Origin: JAVEWJ01 sp034004605
GTDB taxonomy: Bacteria > Patescibacteriota > Gracilibacteria > UBA1369 > LOWO2-01-FULL-3
Assembly (NCBI GenBank): GCA_034004605.1
Contig: JAVEWJ010000001.1
Span: forward strand, 310,001-374,000
Direction: 5' to 3'
DNA: 64,000 nt
Shown here in pieces: positions 1 through 11,400 of this stretch. The notes under the pieces are model-generated. The model worked only from the letters and a program-made list of their open reading frames with translations. It had not been told where the DNA came from and did not search any database. The position numbers and the translations under genes were made by a program. Position 1 is the stretch's first letter. Each line of letters starts with the position of its first letter.

Positions 1-1836
1 AAAAATCGGTGACAAAATAGCTATAAGTAAACCTAAAGCAAGGAAGCATCCTCTAACTTTTTTTGGGTTTTTTTCGATTAATTTTTTCTTTTTTAAACTT
101 GAATATATGTCTTGAGAAATGTCTGCAAATTTATTATAGAAGGCGTATTTTAGGGTTGAAAGTTTTTTTGTTTCTCCGATTTTGTTTTTTGAAAAAATTG
201 TGTCGAAAATTATTTTTTCATGTGTGTGTTCGCTTCCGAAAGGTTTTATTATTTCGAGTTCAAAATCGTTTTTTTCTTTGATTTCTTTGATTTTTATAAA
301 TCCTGAAACTGCAAAATTTATTATTGTAGCTGTTACTTCTTTTATGTTAAACCTTTCGTCGTAAAGGCCTCCGGCTTCAGCAATGCTTAAGTTTTCCGGA
401 GGAGTCCATCTTGGAACAATGGTAAGATTCTCGGCTCCGATGTCTCGTCCTTTAAGTTTCCATAAAATAAACATTATTAGGAAAACCAAAGGCGCAATGA
501 AACTAAATCTGTGGTCCTGAATAAACCAATATATTTTTTTGAACGCTGATGGGGCATAAAGATTTTCTTTCGGGATTTCCATCTCGAGGGTTAAGGTTTC
601 GAAGGGTTCGATTGTTCGTGGGGAAGAAATTAATATCTGATTTTCTTTCGGGTAGTCGACTTTGCATTTATCGCTTTCGTATCCGTATTCTGCTGATTTG
701 ATCGCGCATTTTATTTGAAAATTTTCAAGGCTTTTTATTGGTTTTGGAAAATTTAATTCGATATCGTTTTTTTTGTATGGAAATTTTTCAGAGAAGGGAT
801 CTGCGTCCATTTTCAGTATTCCAAAATCATCGCGAAACAGGAAAAAATTTTCGGCAACCACTTTTATTGTGCTTGTGAAGTCTTCATCTATTAGATTTTC
901 AATAGGTGTTATTGAAATATTTTTTTCGTTTAAAAAACTATATGACAAGTCTCGAAATTTTGTTGTTTCGTCCGGTGAAATTTCCGCTTTTCCAAGCCTA
1001 ATATTTTGTCCTTCTATTTTCTCGAAAATCTTTTTTGAAAGCGAATATGTTTTAAATTCTGAAGCGTTTATTGTGCTTTTTTGAATTATTTCCGTGTTTC
1101 CGTTTTCAAGGATATTTATCGTCGTCTTGCTTTCGCTTAGCGTTCTTTCGAATGTGCCAAGAGGGAATCCTACTACGATAGACATGTTTTCGTATGCAAG
1201 AAGTGGGCGTGTGCTTTCAAAAACCACTTTGTCTTTTTGAATATTATATTTGCAAGCTTGTTCAGTTGAGCCGTAACCCCCTGTGTAGCATGTGGCTGTG
1301 ATGTTTTCGGGTTCAATTTCATTTGGGAAAACTACCGTAGTTTGAATATTTCCGAAAGGTACTGTCCAGTTTGTACCGTTTACATTCCAAAAAAGCTCTT
1401 CGTGGGGAAAAGTGCTAAGTGTCGTTGACGCCTCCTTTGTGAAAAAATTTATAACACCTTTAGCTTTGTATTTAAGGTCGAAAACGGCGGGGCCCGTGAG
1501 ATAGCTTAAATCGGGCGTGCGCATTTCAATTATTAGATTTTCTGAATCCTCGTACACCGTATTCTCATAGTCTTCGTTTTTTTCGTTTTTTGCTGTGAGA
1601 AATGTGAAAAAACGATTGTTTGTGGGTATTTCTCGGGCTATTCCCCTGTGCATCTCGTTTGTGAAATCGGCGTTGAAAATTTCGTTTACATAGACTTCTC
1701 CGTTTTTTTCGAGTTTTATGATGCTTGTAAGACTTGGGATTTTCCAGTTTTCAGCGAAAACGCTAAAAGAAAAAGCGCAAAATGTGCTTATGAAAAGAAA
1801 CAGTTTTGCGCTTTTTGGAATGAGGGGGTGTTTCAT
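1..1836 (-). CDS. DUF2207 family membrane protein, C-terminus cut by window edge
   Basis: An open frame runs without a stop from ATG 1836 to base 1, so 612 codons are visible and the C-terminus lies outside the window. The N-terminus is a signal peptide (hydrophobic core LFLFISTFCAFSFSVFA). It is followed by the DUF2207 ectodomain, recognisable by HRGIAREIP and EELFWNVNGTNW. A transmembrane segment near residues 436-452 (FIAPLVFLIMFILWKLKG) leads to a cytoplasmic part containing RWTPPENLSIAEAG, typical of the family, and a second hydrophobic stretch begins at the window edge. The ATG overlaps the lemA stop by one base, so the two are probably translationally coupled. LemA/DUF2207 pairs are common, but their biochemical function is unknown. 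Family assignment is firm; role is not. Confidence 0.88.
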   Translation of the reverse strand, partial: MKHPLIPKSAKLFLFISTFCAFSFSVFAENWKIPSLTSIIKLEKNGEVYVNEIFNADFTNEMHRGIAREIPTNNRFFTFLTAKNEKNEDYENTVYEDSENLIIEMRTPDLSYLTGPAVFDLKYKAKGVINFFTKEASTTLSTFPHEELFWNVNGTNWTVPFGNIQTTVVFPNEIEPENITATCYTGGYGSTEQACKYNIQKDKVVFESTRPLLAYENMSIVVGFPLGTFERTLSESKTTINILENGNTEIIQKSTINASEFKTYSLSKKIFEKIEGQNIRLGKAEISPDETTKFRDLSYSFLNEKNISITPIENLIDEDFTSTIKVVAENFFLFRDDFGILKMDADPFSEKFPYKKNDIELNFPKPIKSLENFQIKCAIKSAEYGYESDKCKVDYPKENQILISSPRTIEPFETLTLEMEIPKENLYAPSAFKKIYWFIQDHRFSFIAPLVFLIMFILWKLKGRDIGAENLTIVPRWTPPENLSIAEAGGLYDERFNIKEVTATIINFAVSGFIKIKEIKEKNDFELEIIKPFGSEHTHEKIIFDTIFSKNKIGETKKLSTLKYAFYNKFADISQDIYSSLKKKKLIEKNPKKVRGCFLALGLLIAILSPIF

Positions 1837-2399
1837 TATTTTTGTGAGAAATCCACTTTTACATTTTGTCTTTCTGTTTCGTTTTCGAGTTCGAAGAATT
1901 CTCTTTTTTCAAATTTGAACATATTTGCGACGATGTTTGAGGGGAAGCTTTCGATTTTTGTGTTTATGTCGCGAACTGTTGCATTGTAGTATCTTCTGGA
2001 CATTTGAATGTTTTCTTCAATTTCTTTAAGTGTGTTTTGAAGTTGCATGAAATTTTGATTCGCTTTTAGGTCGGGATAGGCTTCAGCAAGCGCGAAAATT
2101 GATTTTAGCGCACCTGTGAGCATATTGTCTGCGGCTTCTTGATCTTTCACGTTTGTTGCATTCATTCCCATATTTCTTGCCTGAGTGATTTTTTCAAAAG
2201 TCTCTTTTTCGTGTGAAGCATAGCCTTTTACCGTTTCAATTAAGTTTGGAAGAAGGTCGTATCTTCTTTTGAGTTGAGTGTCGATGTCCGACCAGGATTC
2301 TTCGACTTTGTTTTTCATGGCTACAAGAGAGTTGTAGATGCCCATTACATAGAGGCCGAGGCCGACTATGCCGGCGAGTAGTATTGCTAAGATTTCCAT
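1836..2399 (-). CDS. lemA: LemA family protein
   Basis: 187 residues. An N-terminal membrane helix (residues about 2-22) is followed by the LemA hallmark YNSLVAMKNKVEESWSDID and QLKRRYDLLPNLIETVKGY, then a long helical bundle. LemA proteins have a short exterior N-terminus and a helical domain. They are often encoded beside DUF2207 membrane proteins, as here, where the next start codon overlaps this stop. The length is normal for the family. The function is not established; a role in envelope maintenance is only inferred from the partner and the surface-protein island nearby. It lies downstream of the superoxide dismutase gene on the same strand and has its own candidate promoter. Confidence 0.93.
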   Translation of the reverse strand: MEILAILLAGIVGLGLYVMGIYNSLVAMKNKVEESWSDIDTQLKRRYDLLPNLIETVKGYASHEKETFEKITQARNMGMNATNVKDQEAADNMLTGALKSIFALAEAYPDLKANQNFMQLQNTLKEIEENIQMSRRYYNATVRDINTKIESFPSNIVANMFKFEKREFFELENETERQNVKVDFSQK

Positions 2400-2428
2400 G
2401 TGTGTTTTGTTTAGGAAATACCGGAAGA

Positions 2429-2457
2429 ATTTTATATAAAACGGGGACTAAATGCAA
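2429..2457 (-). promoter_or_regulatory. candidate promoter of lemA-DUF2207
   Basis: Minus strand: TTGCAT (2457-2452), a 17-base spacer, then TAAAAT (2434-2429), 29 bases before the lemA ATG. The -35 is weak and the -10 is good. It overlaps one arm of an inverted repeat (2438-2445). Confidence 0.4.
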
Positions 2458-2493
2458 ATTTTCGAAAACTTAAGCCTTTGAAAATCCCGTTTT
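2438..2493. repeat. inverted repeat between sod and lemA
   Basis: AAAACGGG at 2438-2445 pairs with CCCGTTTT at 2486-2493 across a 40-base loop, which itself contains the palindrome TTTTCGAAAA. It could act as a weak terminator for the superoxide dismutase transcript. The U-run on that strand is only four bases, so termination is uncertain. Confidence 0.35.
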
Positions 2494-2500
2494 GTTTTTT

Positions 2501-3106
2501 TTAATTTTTCAACTTTTCCTCGATTTTGTCCCAATTCAAAAGCGAGAAGAAATTTTTCGTAAAATCCGCTCTTAGATTTTGATATTTCAAGTAGTAAGCG
2601 TGTTCCCAAACATCGATTGTGATGAGAGGAGTTTCGCCGTCCATAAGCGGTGTGTCGTGGCCCGGCATTGACTTGATTTTTAGTGTGCCGTCTTTTGATT
2701 TGTAGAGAAATGCCCAGCCTGAGGCGAAATGTTTGTTTGCGGCATCAAGAAGGGTATTTTTCATGTTTTCAAATGAGCCGAAGTCTTTGTTTATCATTGC
2801 AAGAAGCCCTTCGGAAGGTGTCGTTGCTCCTCCCGGTGTGACAATTTCCCAAAAAAGGTCGTGATTAAGCGTTCCTCCGCCGTTGTTTCTAACTGCGGTT
2901 CTAATATCTTCCGGCACTTCGTTTAAATTTTGAATCAGTTCGAGAATGGATTTTTCGAAAAGCTCCGGGTGTTTTTCGCAAGCGGCGTTTAAATTGTTTA
3001 CATATGCTTGGTGGTGTTTTGTGTGGTGAAGTTCGACTGTTTTCGCATCCATAAGAGGTTCGAGGGCTGTAAATTCGTAGCCGATGGGTTTTAAAGTGTA
3101 TGCCAT
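2501..3106 (-). CDS. Fe/Mn-family superoxide dismutase
   Basis: Converts superoxide to oxygen and hydrogen peroxide. I place the start at ATG 3106 (MAYTLKPIGYEF), giving 201 residues; an upstream in-frame ATG at 3139 would add eleven Lys-rich residues unlike the family. The four metal ligands are visible: H27 in ELHHTKHHQAY, H82 in LNHDLFW, and D165 and H169 in DVWEHAYYLKYQN. The second-sphere position that is Gln in typical Mn enzymes (NQD) is His150 here (PGHDTPL). The Fe-type AAQxW motif is replaced by GGTL, so metal preference cannot be read simply. There is no signal peptide, so the enzyme is cytoplasmic. It is followed by lemA on the same strand. Confidence 0.95.
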   Translation of the reverse strand: MAYTLKPIGYEFTALEPLMDAKTVELHHTKHHQAYVNNLNAACEKHPELFEKSILELIQNLNEVPEDIRTAVRNNGGGTLNHDLFWEIVTPGGATTPSEGLLAMINKDFGSFENMKNTLLDAANKHFASGWAFLYKSKDGTLKIKSMPGHDTPLMDGETPLITIDVWEHAYYLKYQNLRADFTKNFFSLLNWDKIEEKLKN

Positions 3107-3130
3107 TTTTGTTCGGTTAATTTTTTTTTT

Positions 3131-3159
3131 ACTATGCACGGCTATGAAGTTTTTATCAA
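3131..3159 (-). promoter_or_regulatory. candidate promoter of the superoxide dismutase gene
   Basis: Minus strand: TTGATA (3159-3154), 17-base spacer, CATAGT (3136-3131), 25 bases before ATG 3106. Good spacing and four of six -10 matches. Confidence 0.45.
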
Positions 3160-3205
3160 GTGAGCTTCCAGTAAATAAAATTTGTTTGGATTTGAAGGGG
3201 AAAAG

Positions 3206-3214
3206 TGGTATAAT
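3206..3214 (+). promoter_or_regulatory. extended -10 promoter of the surface-protein island
   Basis: TGGTATAAT is a perfect extended -10, 18 bases before ATG 3233, with a weak -35 (TTGGAT, 3186-3191) at 17 bases. The same box, followed by a GATAAAA-rich short leader, recurs at 14119 and 16934. Confidence 0.6.
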
Positions 3215-3232
3215 TTCTTGATAAAAATAAAA

Positions 3233-3934
3233 ATGAAAATAAAAGCAAATTATATATACATATCGATTTTCTCTTTGCTCATCGCTTTTTCTTTGTTTTC
3301 CGGTTCAAAAGTGGAACGGGTGGTTTTTGCAGACGAGGATGATGTTCTTAGCTTTGTTGCTTATGGAGGGTTTAATTATGGCATTAATTTGACAAATGTG
3401 GCTTCTCCTCAAAATTTTTCTCAAACTGTTTACTGGAATTCCACTTTGGGAAGAGATTATTTGTATTTCAGAGATACAACAAGCACTCCCGGTTTTACAA
3501 TTCAGGTTTATATGAGTTCGACTGCAAGTGGAAATTTTGTGTATACCGGCCAGTCCGGATCACAAGGGCCTATTGATAAAAGCAATTTGAAACTTTATGG
3601 AAACTATTTTAGTGGAACCCCTCTTGAGCCTACGAAAGGTGTTGATAGCGATACGACAACTTTGAGCGTGAATTCTGCAAACAGTTGTGTTGAGGCTCAG
3701 AATACAAGTTATTTTAGGTTTAATGATGACCTAAAAGACTTCGGAAAAAACTATTCAATGGCAATGTCTTCGTCCGGCTTGGATTATTTTTCTTCCGGAA
3801 TGTATTGCGATGTGGAGGGACGACTTGATTTGCGAAGGCTTGAGCTTACATATCCGCCAAATACCGCCGATGGCGTTTATGAGTCTCAGTTTGTAATTTT
3901 AATAATCGATGGCGGGGAAGGCGAAGAAGTATAA
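3233..3934 (+). CDS. small secreted beta-domain protein, WxL-like paralog family
   Basis: 233 residues from ATG 3233. An upstream ATG at 3182 would lie inside the promoter, so I reject it. Signal peptide about 1-33 with a probable cut before DEDDV. The mature protein is all-beta in character and shares four blocks with the C-terminus of the 2323-residue protein and with the gene at 13413: an opening FVAYGGFNYGINL strand, DYLYFRDTTSTPGFTIQVYM, a VDSDTTTL...SC block, and C-x-x-EGRLDLRRLELTYPPN followed by GVYESQFVILIIDG. Two conserved Cys probably form a disulfide. The G-x-Y-x-S-x-x-x-I/V-L ending resembles WxL domains of Gram-positive surface proteins; that is inference. It heads a unit with the two following genes. 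Exact function unknown. Confidence 0.75.
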   Translation: MKIKANYIYISIFSLLIAFSLFSGSKVERVVFADEDDVLSFVAYGGFNYGINLTNVASPQNFSQTVYWNSTLGRDYLYFRDTTSTPGFTIQVYMSSTASGNFVYTGQSGSQGPIDKSNLKLYGNYFSGTPLEPTKGVDSDTTTLSVNSANSCVEAQNTSYFRFNDDLKDFGKNYSMAMSSSGLDYFSSGMYCDVEGRLDLRRLELTYPPNTADGVYESQFVILIIDGGEGEEV

Positions 3935-3937
3935 AAT

Positions 3938-5452
3938 ATGAAAATAAAATCAATCAAAAATTTGTTTAGAAAGAAAAAAATTTTTCATAGAGAGAAACTT
4001 ATTGTTGTTTCTATTCTTTTTTTCGCTATTTCCTTTCGTTTGGTGTTTGAAATTTTTCCGGGAAACGCTGATGCATCTTGGTACGATGCCGACTGGAAAT
4101 ATAGACAAAAAATTACATTAAACAATTCACAAATTGTCGGTAATGAAAGTTCTTTTCCTTTGCTCGTTAATACTACACAGAATGCCTTAAAAAGTATTTG
4201 GTCCGGTGGAAGAATGGGAAAAGTTAATGCCGGAGATCTTCTTTTTACTGCAGCTGACGGCACAACAAAATTAAATCATGAAATTGAAAAATATGTTTTT
4301 AATACCGGAGAGCTTGTTGCTTTCGTAAAAATTCCTCAAATTAATACGACAGGAGATCAGTTTATTTATATGTACTACGGAAATGAAAATGCTTTAGACC
4401 AATGGGATACAAGCGGGGCTGTATGGACTGACAGATATGAAAGTGTTTATCATTTAAATGATAATTGCGATACGGCTTCTTGTGTGAATGATTTTGCAAA
4501 TTCCAATAATGCGACTCCTTATAATGGTGATACTGTGGCAAGTTTGTATGAAAATATTGGAAAAATCGGACCTGCTTTTGAATTGGATGGTGATAATGAT
4601 TATATAAAAATTCCTTATACTGAGGACTTTGATTTTACTTCTGATTTTACCATAGAGGCTTACGCTCAATTAAATGAATTAAGTCGCTATAGTTCGATTT
4701 TGGATAAAGGGCCTTTTTCTTTGAAGGTCGGTCCTGATAAGAGATATGTTGGAAATATGGTTTATGAAGCTGTTAGTTCTACTGAAGAGTATGATACTGC
4801 TTATTCGTTTGGAACGGGATATGTCGTTACTTCTCTCGCTGAATTTAAAGGGGAGTTGTTTGTTACAGTCGAGGGCGATAGTTCTTCCAGCTCTTCTTTG
4901 TATAAATCTTCCGATGGTAGTTCGTTTTCTCTTGTTAATTCTTATGGAACTGAAGTCAAAATAGGTGGGCTTAGCGTTTTTAAGGATAATATTTTCTTTT
5001 TCGCAGACAATGTGGTTTATGCGAGTTCAAACGGAACTTCTTGGAATACGGCGTATTCGGCATCCGAAAATATAAGTTCGATGGTTGTTTATAGCAATTA
5101 TTTGTATATCGGGACTTCTGCTTCGGGCTTGTTGTACAGATCTTTGATAGGTACAAGTTCGTGGTCTTTGGTGAAGGATTTTGCGACAAACGAGATTATC
5201 GATGTGAAGACAATGACGGTTTACGGTGGTGATCTTTTTGCGGGTGGAGAAGGAGGTAAATTGATGATTTCGACGAACGGTACGTATTTTTCGGTGGATG
5301 AAGATTTCGGAGCGACTTCGATCATTACCGCATTGGGCGTATTTGATGGAAAACTTTTCGTGGGTATTTCAAACGAAAGCACTTCGGGCGGGAATTCTTA
5401 TTATAGGAATTATGCAGGGACTTATACACAATCTAATTTTCCGGAATATTAA
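3938..5452 (+). CDS. DUF2341-LamG-propeller surface protein, apparently truncated
   Basis: 504 residues with a basic N-terminus and a membrane helix/signal anchor at about 20-40. Residues about 48-152 form a DUF2341 domain (WYDADWKYRQKITL; FPLLVN; HEIEKY; FIYMYYGN). Residues about 170-275 look like the first half of a LamG/concanavalin-type lectin domain (YHLND; FELDGDNDYIKIPY; DFTIEAYAQL). From about 276 to the end there are beta-propeller-like blades (SSMVVYSNYLYIGTS; ALGVFDGKLFVGIS). The protein stops mid-propeller at 5452, and the second half of a LamG domain appears about 6 kb downstream inside the next gene. The protein may therefore be a fragment of a split gene. Likely surface-bound, perhaps carbohydrate-binding. 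Confidence 0.75.
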   Translation: MKIKSIKNLFRKKKIFHREKLIVVSILFFAISFRLVFEIFPGNADASWYDADWKYRQKITLNNSQIVGNESSFPLLVNTTQNALKSIWSGGRMGKVNAGDLLFTAADGTTKLNHEIEKYVFNTGELVAFVKIPQINTTGDQFIYMYYGNENALDQWDTSGAVWTDRYESVYHLNDNCDTASCVNDFANSNNATPYNGDTVASLYENIGKIGPAFELDGDNDYIKIPYTEDFDFTSDFTIEAYAQLNELSRYSSILDKGPFSLKVGPDKRYVGNMVYEAVSSTEEYDTAYSFGTGYVVTSLAEFKGELFVTVEGDSSSSSSLYKSSDGSSFSLVNSYGTEVKIGGLSVFKDNIFFFADNVVYASSNGTSWNTAYSASENISSMVVYSNYLYIGTSASGLLYRSLIGTSSWSLVKDFATNEIIDVKTMTVYGGDLFAGGEGGKLMISTNGTYFSVDEDFGATSIITALGVFDGKLFVGISNESTSGGNSYYRNYAGTYTQSNFPEY

Positions 5453-5455
5453 AAT

Positions 5456-8400
5456 ATGAAATTATTAAAACAAAAATTTGAGGTCCGAATACTTCTGGGA
5501 ATTGCGTTCGCATTCTGTGTATTTTTTGTTTTTTCTGATAATTCCGCATCTGCTGCAGCACTTAGTCGTTATTGGGTGGGGGCGGATTCCGGATGTAAAA
5601 GTAATAATTGGAACGATACGGCATGTTGGTCTGCGAGTAGCGGTGGAAGTCCCGGTGCTTCCGTTCCCAATAATTCCATCTTTGATACTTACACGGTTTA
5701 TTTTACTTCGGCGGCTACGGGTGCGGATGATTGTAATGTGAATATTTCACCTACACTTACGGCTATGTATATGCAGTCGGGATATTCCAATACCGTTTAT
5801 GCGGGTTCTTCGACAATGTCTTTTGTGGCAAATTTATCCATTTTGTCGGGAACTTTCGATCCGGGAAGTTCCACTGTGGTTTTCGGAAGTGCGACTTCGA
5901 GTTCAATATTGGACATCAATGTTTCTCAGTCGTTTCATAATCTTACCATTAATAAAACTCATTCTTCTTCGAATATTTTAAACACTTCAACAAACGATAC
6001 GATAACGATACTCGGTACTTTGTATCTTGTGGAAGGGCGGCTTGGTGTTCGTTCGGGAGGCCAAATCATTTGTAATAATCCCGTTTCTTGGGATTCGACT
6101 TTTGATGGAGCAAATCCGTCCGCCACTTATTTGGGATATTTGGTTCTTCGGGATGATACGATAATTCCCGCGGGACAAATAAATGTGCCGGGACTTCGAA
6201 TTGATAATGTTCTAAATCCCGCTTTGGAAGTGACAACGGGGGTCGGAACGGGTGGAATAAATTTTTACGGAAATTTTGAAATCGTCGAAAACTCCGGAAC
6301 CGGTGGTACCTTTAGCAATTCGGCTAATCAGGATCTTAATTTTATGAGGCTTCTTACTATTAATAACGGTACTTTTTATGCGGGGTCCGCTCCTTCAAGC
6401 AGTCCGAATATCACTTTTTCAAGCGGTACGGGAACTAAAACCGTGACAATTGCAGATGGAGAATTTTATGCGAGAAGCGCTACTATAAACATGGATACTT
6501 ACGGTTCTTTTGTGGTTTCGGGTGGTACTTTTTATGGTGCGGATTCTACAATTACAATTCTCAGAACTTCAACAAATATTACAATTTCAAGCGGGGCTTT
6601 TATCGCTCCTTCCGGAAATATGACTTTGTATGGAGGTTTTGCTCATACGGCAGGTACATTTACTCATTCAAACGGAACCGTGATTTTTGATGGAACGGGG
6701 TTTATTTTGGTTGATGTACCGGCTAGTGGAGGTACTTTTTATAATTTATTCATAAGAAAAGACAATGATACTTCTTATGTTTATACGAATGCGGATACAA
6801 TAGAAGTGCTCGGTGAGCTTGAGCTTTCAAGAGGAATGCTTGGTGTTCGTACAGGAGGATATTTGCAGGTAAAAGGAAGTATTGATTGGCAAAGTACTTT
6901 TAATGGAAGATATGCAACTTCTTCTTATTACGGGTATCTTCAATTTTTTATTTCTTCCGTTGTTATTCCTGAGCCGGCTGCTGGTCTTACTCCCCAGATT
7001 CCTTCTATTATGCTTGAGGCGACTCAGCTTGAAACGGATTCGGGTGGTACTTCTGCATTGACTTTCGGTGGGTATTTGGTGGTAAATGGAACTTCTTCTT
7101 TTGAGAATGTAGCAACAGTTGATATTACTTATAATAGAACAGTGACTATAAATGATGGATACATTGATGTATATGGCGGTACGCAAAATTTTGCAGAAGA
7201 TTTGATTGTAAATAGTGATGCGGATTCGGTTATTTTAACGGGAAATATAAATTTCACTTCTTCAGGAAGTACTTTGCAGATTAATGGAGGGACAGTGTAT
7301 GCGCAAAATGCCGACATGAATATGGATGGAGGAGATGCTTTTGATTTGAATGCGGGGACTTTTAATGCTCCGAGTTCCGGAAAGACCATGTATATTTATG
7401 GAAATTTTTCGGTTGATAGTGGGGCGGTTTTTAATCCGGGTCTTGGAACCGTATATTTTGATGGTACCACAATTTCAAACATTACCGTTCCATCGGGTTT
7501 CGTTTTTAGGAATATGACTATGGATAAGGGGGCGGATACAAATTATTTATATTTTCCTTCAGGTTCAACTCCAACGGTACTCGGAACGCTTACCCTTGGG
7601 AATGGAAAGCTTAGTATTTACAATTCAGCAAGTCTTACAGCTGAAGGTACTTTAAATTGGACCAGTGATTTTGATGGTGCTTATGAATCCACTTCTACAC
7701 GCGGTCCTTTGATTATAAAGACAACAGGATCTTCAGGTGATGTGGATATTCCCGATACGGATATTGTTTGGCCGGTGCTTCAACTTGATAATTCAAATAA
7801 GTCCGATTTGAGGGTCAGAAAGCTTGGATATACTTATCCCGTTACCGTTTATAATTTTACAATTGATACGGGGAGTGGAAGTGGTGCTACTTTTGAGCTT
7901 GATCCGGCATCATCGATGACGGTTTCAAATGCTTTGACGATGAATAACGGAAGTTTTCTTACAAAAGGTGCTGATTTAACTCTTTACAATTTTAATATTT
8001 CAGGAGGTCTTTTGAGTGCCGATACGGCTACTGTCGATGAAACAGTTGTAAGTGTTACCGGAAATACTGCGTTTACCGTGTCCGGTGGTGAAGTGGATTT
8101 GACCGAGGCGGAATCTTTTATAAGTACTTCAGGAGCAACAACTAATATTTATTTAACGGGTGGTACTTTTAAGGCTCCTCCTTATATATCTTTGGCAAGA
8201 GGGCTTGATTTTGAAGCAGGCTCGACTTTTGTTCATAATTTCGGTGTGGTTGAGCTTGAGACAAATTTATCTTCAAGTCTTTATACGGATGGTACGAATT
8301 CTTTATATAATTTAACTATATCTAAAGATGCTATTGCAAATACGATTGATTTTTCCGGAAATATAAATATTGATGGTGATTTGCGTCTTTTTACGGGGAC

Positions 8401-11400
8401 TCTTGATTTTAATAATTTTACTCACAATATTGCCGGAGATTTGGTTTTAAGCGGTACAAGTACTGAAATTGTGGAGGCATCTTCTACTGTGGTGCTTGAT
8501 GGATATGGACAAACGATTTCGGGTCCTTGGTCTTTTTACAATTTAACGAAAATTTCTGAAGATGCGGAAACTCTATATTTCCTTGAGGATACTATTGTGA
8601 CAATTTTAAACACTACAACTTTGAGTGGAGTTGATTCGGTTAATCGACTTTCTCTTAGAACAGATGGTAATAATTCGCTTCAATGGAAGATTGATCCTCA
8701 AGGTACAAGAGTGTTTTCATATTTGGACATTATGGACAGTAATAATGTAAATGCTACGGTTGCAATTGCGGGAACGGGTTCTCTTGATTCCGGAAACAAT
8801 ACAAATTGGAGTTTCGGTTATAAGTATTGGGTGGGGTCTGAGGCTTCTTGTAATGGAAGTTTTAGTGATAGTGATTGTTGGGCTGCAAGCTCGGGAGGAA
8901 GTGGGGGACAGGATGTTCCAGGTGTAAATGATACCGTTTTCTTTGATTCTTCAGATACTTCGGATTGTTTGATTGATAGTGTGGTTGATGTAAAGGGTAT
9001 AAGAATTGAGCCGGGATATACGGGAGAAATTACTGTGGATAGTGTTTCCGTTACTGTTGGAACCGATAGGTTTTTGCAAAGAGATGGAGATTTCTTGATG
9101 ACTGATGCGGATATGATAAATACGGATAATTTCTATTTGTATGGAGGTTATTTTGAAATGGATGGAGGTGATTTTTCATCTCTTGATTTTTATTACAACT
9201 ATTTTACACCGAGAACGGCGAGTGGAAATTTTTCCGCAGTTGACTCAATGGATATAAACGGTCATTTCGTTTTCGGTTCAAATACCGATAATTCTTCGGG
9301 TACTTTTACGGCTCCTTCTGGCAATATGAATGTGAGTGGAAATTTTTATTCTTATGCCTCAAACAATAGTGTGTTTACGGCAAACGGAGGAACTTTTATT
9401 TTCGATGGAGCGGGTGATTCCGTTTATGACTATTATGATTCGGATGTTTCTTTTAATAATTTAACATTAAATAAATCATCGGGAAGTGCCAAACTTACGG
9501 TGTCTGCCGATATTGATATAAATGGAAATTTGAGCATAGCAACGGGGACTTTTGAAGTGCCGACTCTTTCAAGTCCAAATATTTTTGTGGCCGGAAATTT
9601 TCTGAGAACAAATCTTTCCGGTGTCTTTTCGCCGGGATATAGTGAGGTGATTTTGGATGGTGGAAGTCAGCTTATTAATAATTCAAATACTTTTTATGCT
9701 TTAACCAAACTTGCGGATTCTGTTTCTGAAACTCTAACTTTTCAAGCAGGATCAACGACAACGATTACGAATGACGCATCAATAAAAGGGACTTCTTCTT
9801 ATATATTGAATTTACGATCTTCAACGGACTCAAGTGTTTGGTATATTAATCCGAGTGGGCAAAGAGTTTTTTCGTATGTTGATGTGAAAGATAGTACCAA
9901 TTCGGCCGCTTTAGCAATTTCAGCTTTAAGTTCTGTTGATTCCGGAAATAATACAAATTGGGATTTTGGTTATAAATATTGGGTTGGACCAGATGCGGGT
10001 TCTTGGAATGATTCGAGCAACTGGTCAGCGGTGAGTGGAGGATCGGGTGGTGCCGGAGTCCCGGATTCAAACAGTTTTGTGGTTTTCGACGGTAGTACTT
10101 CTTGTGATATTCCGGATTCGTATGATGTAAATATCGCTTCTTTGACTTTGGCATCGACTTTCACGAGTGAGGTTCGTGGAGGTGACGGTACTTTGACGAT
10201 TTCAGGTGATTTGAACATTAGGGGTGGAAAACTTGAAATGGAGACAATGGATTTGGTTGTCTCAACGGACTTTTATTTAACGGGAGGCGTCTTTGCTTCA
10301 ACCAGCGGAAGTGGTGTTGTCGGTGGTAGATTCCTTGCTTATGAAGGGTCTTTTTATGCCGGAAATACATCCACTTTTACGGTGAACAGTTTCTTTGAAA
10401 TGAATAACGGATCGGGGTATGACAATGATGCGATTGTGGATTTTTCCGATGTGACAACGCTTGATTTGAATTCTTGGTTTGTTGTTGGTAGCACGAGTGG
10501 TGGTGCTTTTTACGGTCCTCTTGCCGGTACTGTTAATGTCGCACTTGATGTTTTTCTTTCAACTGATAGTTCGGTTTTTGATACGAATCTTGTAATGGAT
10601 TCAGGAAACAGTGTGACACTTCAGTGTTCAAACCAGACTTTGGATAGTGTTACTATTGATAAACAATCTCCGCTTAATTCGGTTTTGTTTTCAACCGATT
10701 TGCGTGTGAGTGAAAATTTGACTTTTACAGTTGGAACGGTATATCCGGCAGGTGATATTTACGTGGGAGGTGATTGGGTTATGGGCGAGTCGGCTTATAC
10801 CAATTTTGTTTCAACTTATGCTACGGGAGATAAAACAGTGTATTTAAACGGTGAAAATCAGGCGATATACGGTTCCACAACTTTTGCAAATTTATCGAAA
10901 GTTATAAGTGTGGGGACTACTCCATTACTACTTAATTTTGAGTCCGGTGAAACTCAGACAATCACTGGAAGCATGACTTTAGAAGGACTTTCTACTTCGG
11001 TGCGGCTTTTGCTTAGAGCTACAGATGAAACTTTTGCCACATATATAGATCCTCAGGGTAGTAGAACGGTAAGTTTTCTTGATGTTCAAGATAATTATAA
11101 TATTAATTCTACTGAAATTGAGGCTTATAATACCGGATCTGTTGATTCGGGAAATAACGATGCTTGGTCTTTTGATTTGACAATTAATTCTTGGGTTGAT
11201 GCATTTTCAACATTTAATGCACATTTGTTTTCAGGTGCTTATCGTGGCTCGATGATTATTTATAAAATTTTTGCCCAATATATAAATTCTTGGTCGATGG
11301 ATTATTCTCTCTCTGGTGCTGGAAGAATTAGGTCTTCTATCGTCTTTGATGGAGGTCTTTATTTGGGGGCCAGTGATGGAAATCTTTATCGAAGAAATGA

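Noticed and set aside
3182..3232. Upstream start for the first small secreted protein
   Set aside because: It would place the extended -10 box inside the gene and put hydrophilic residues before the signal peptide.
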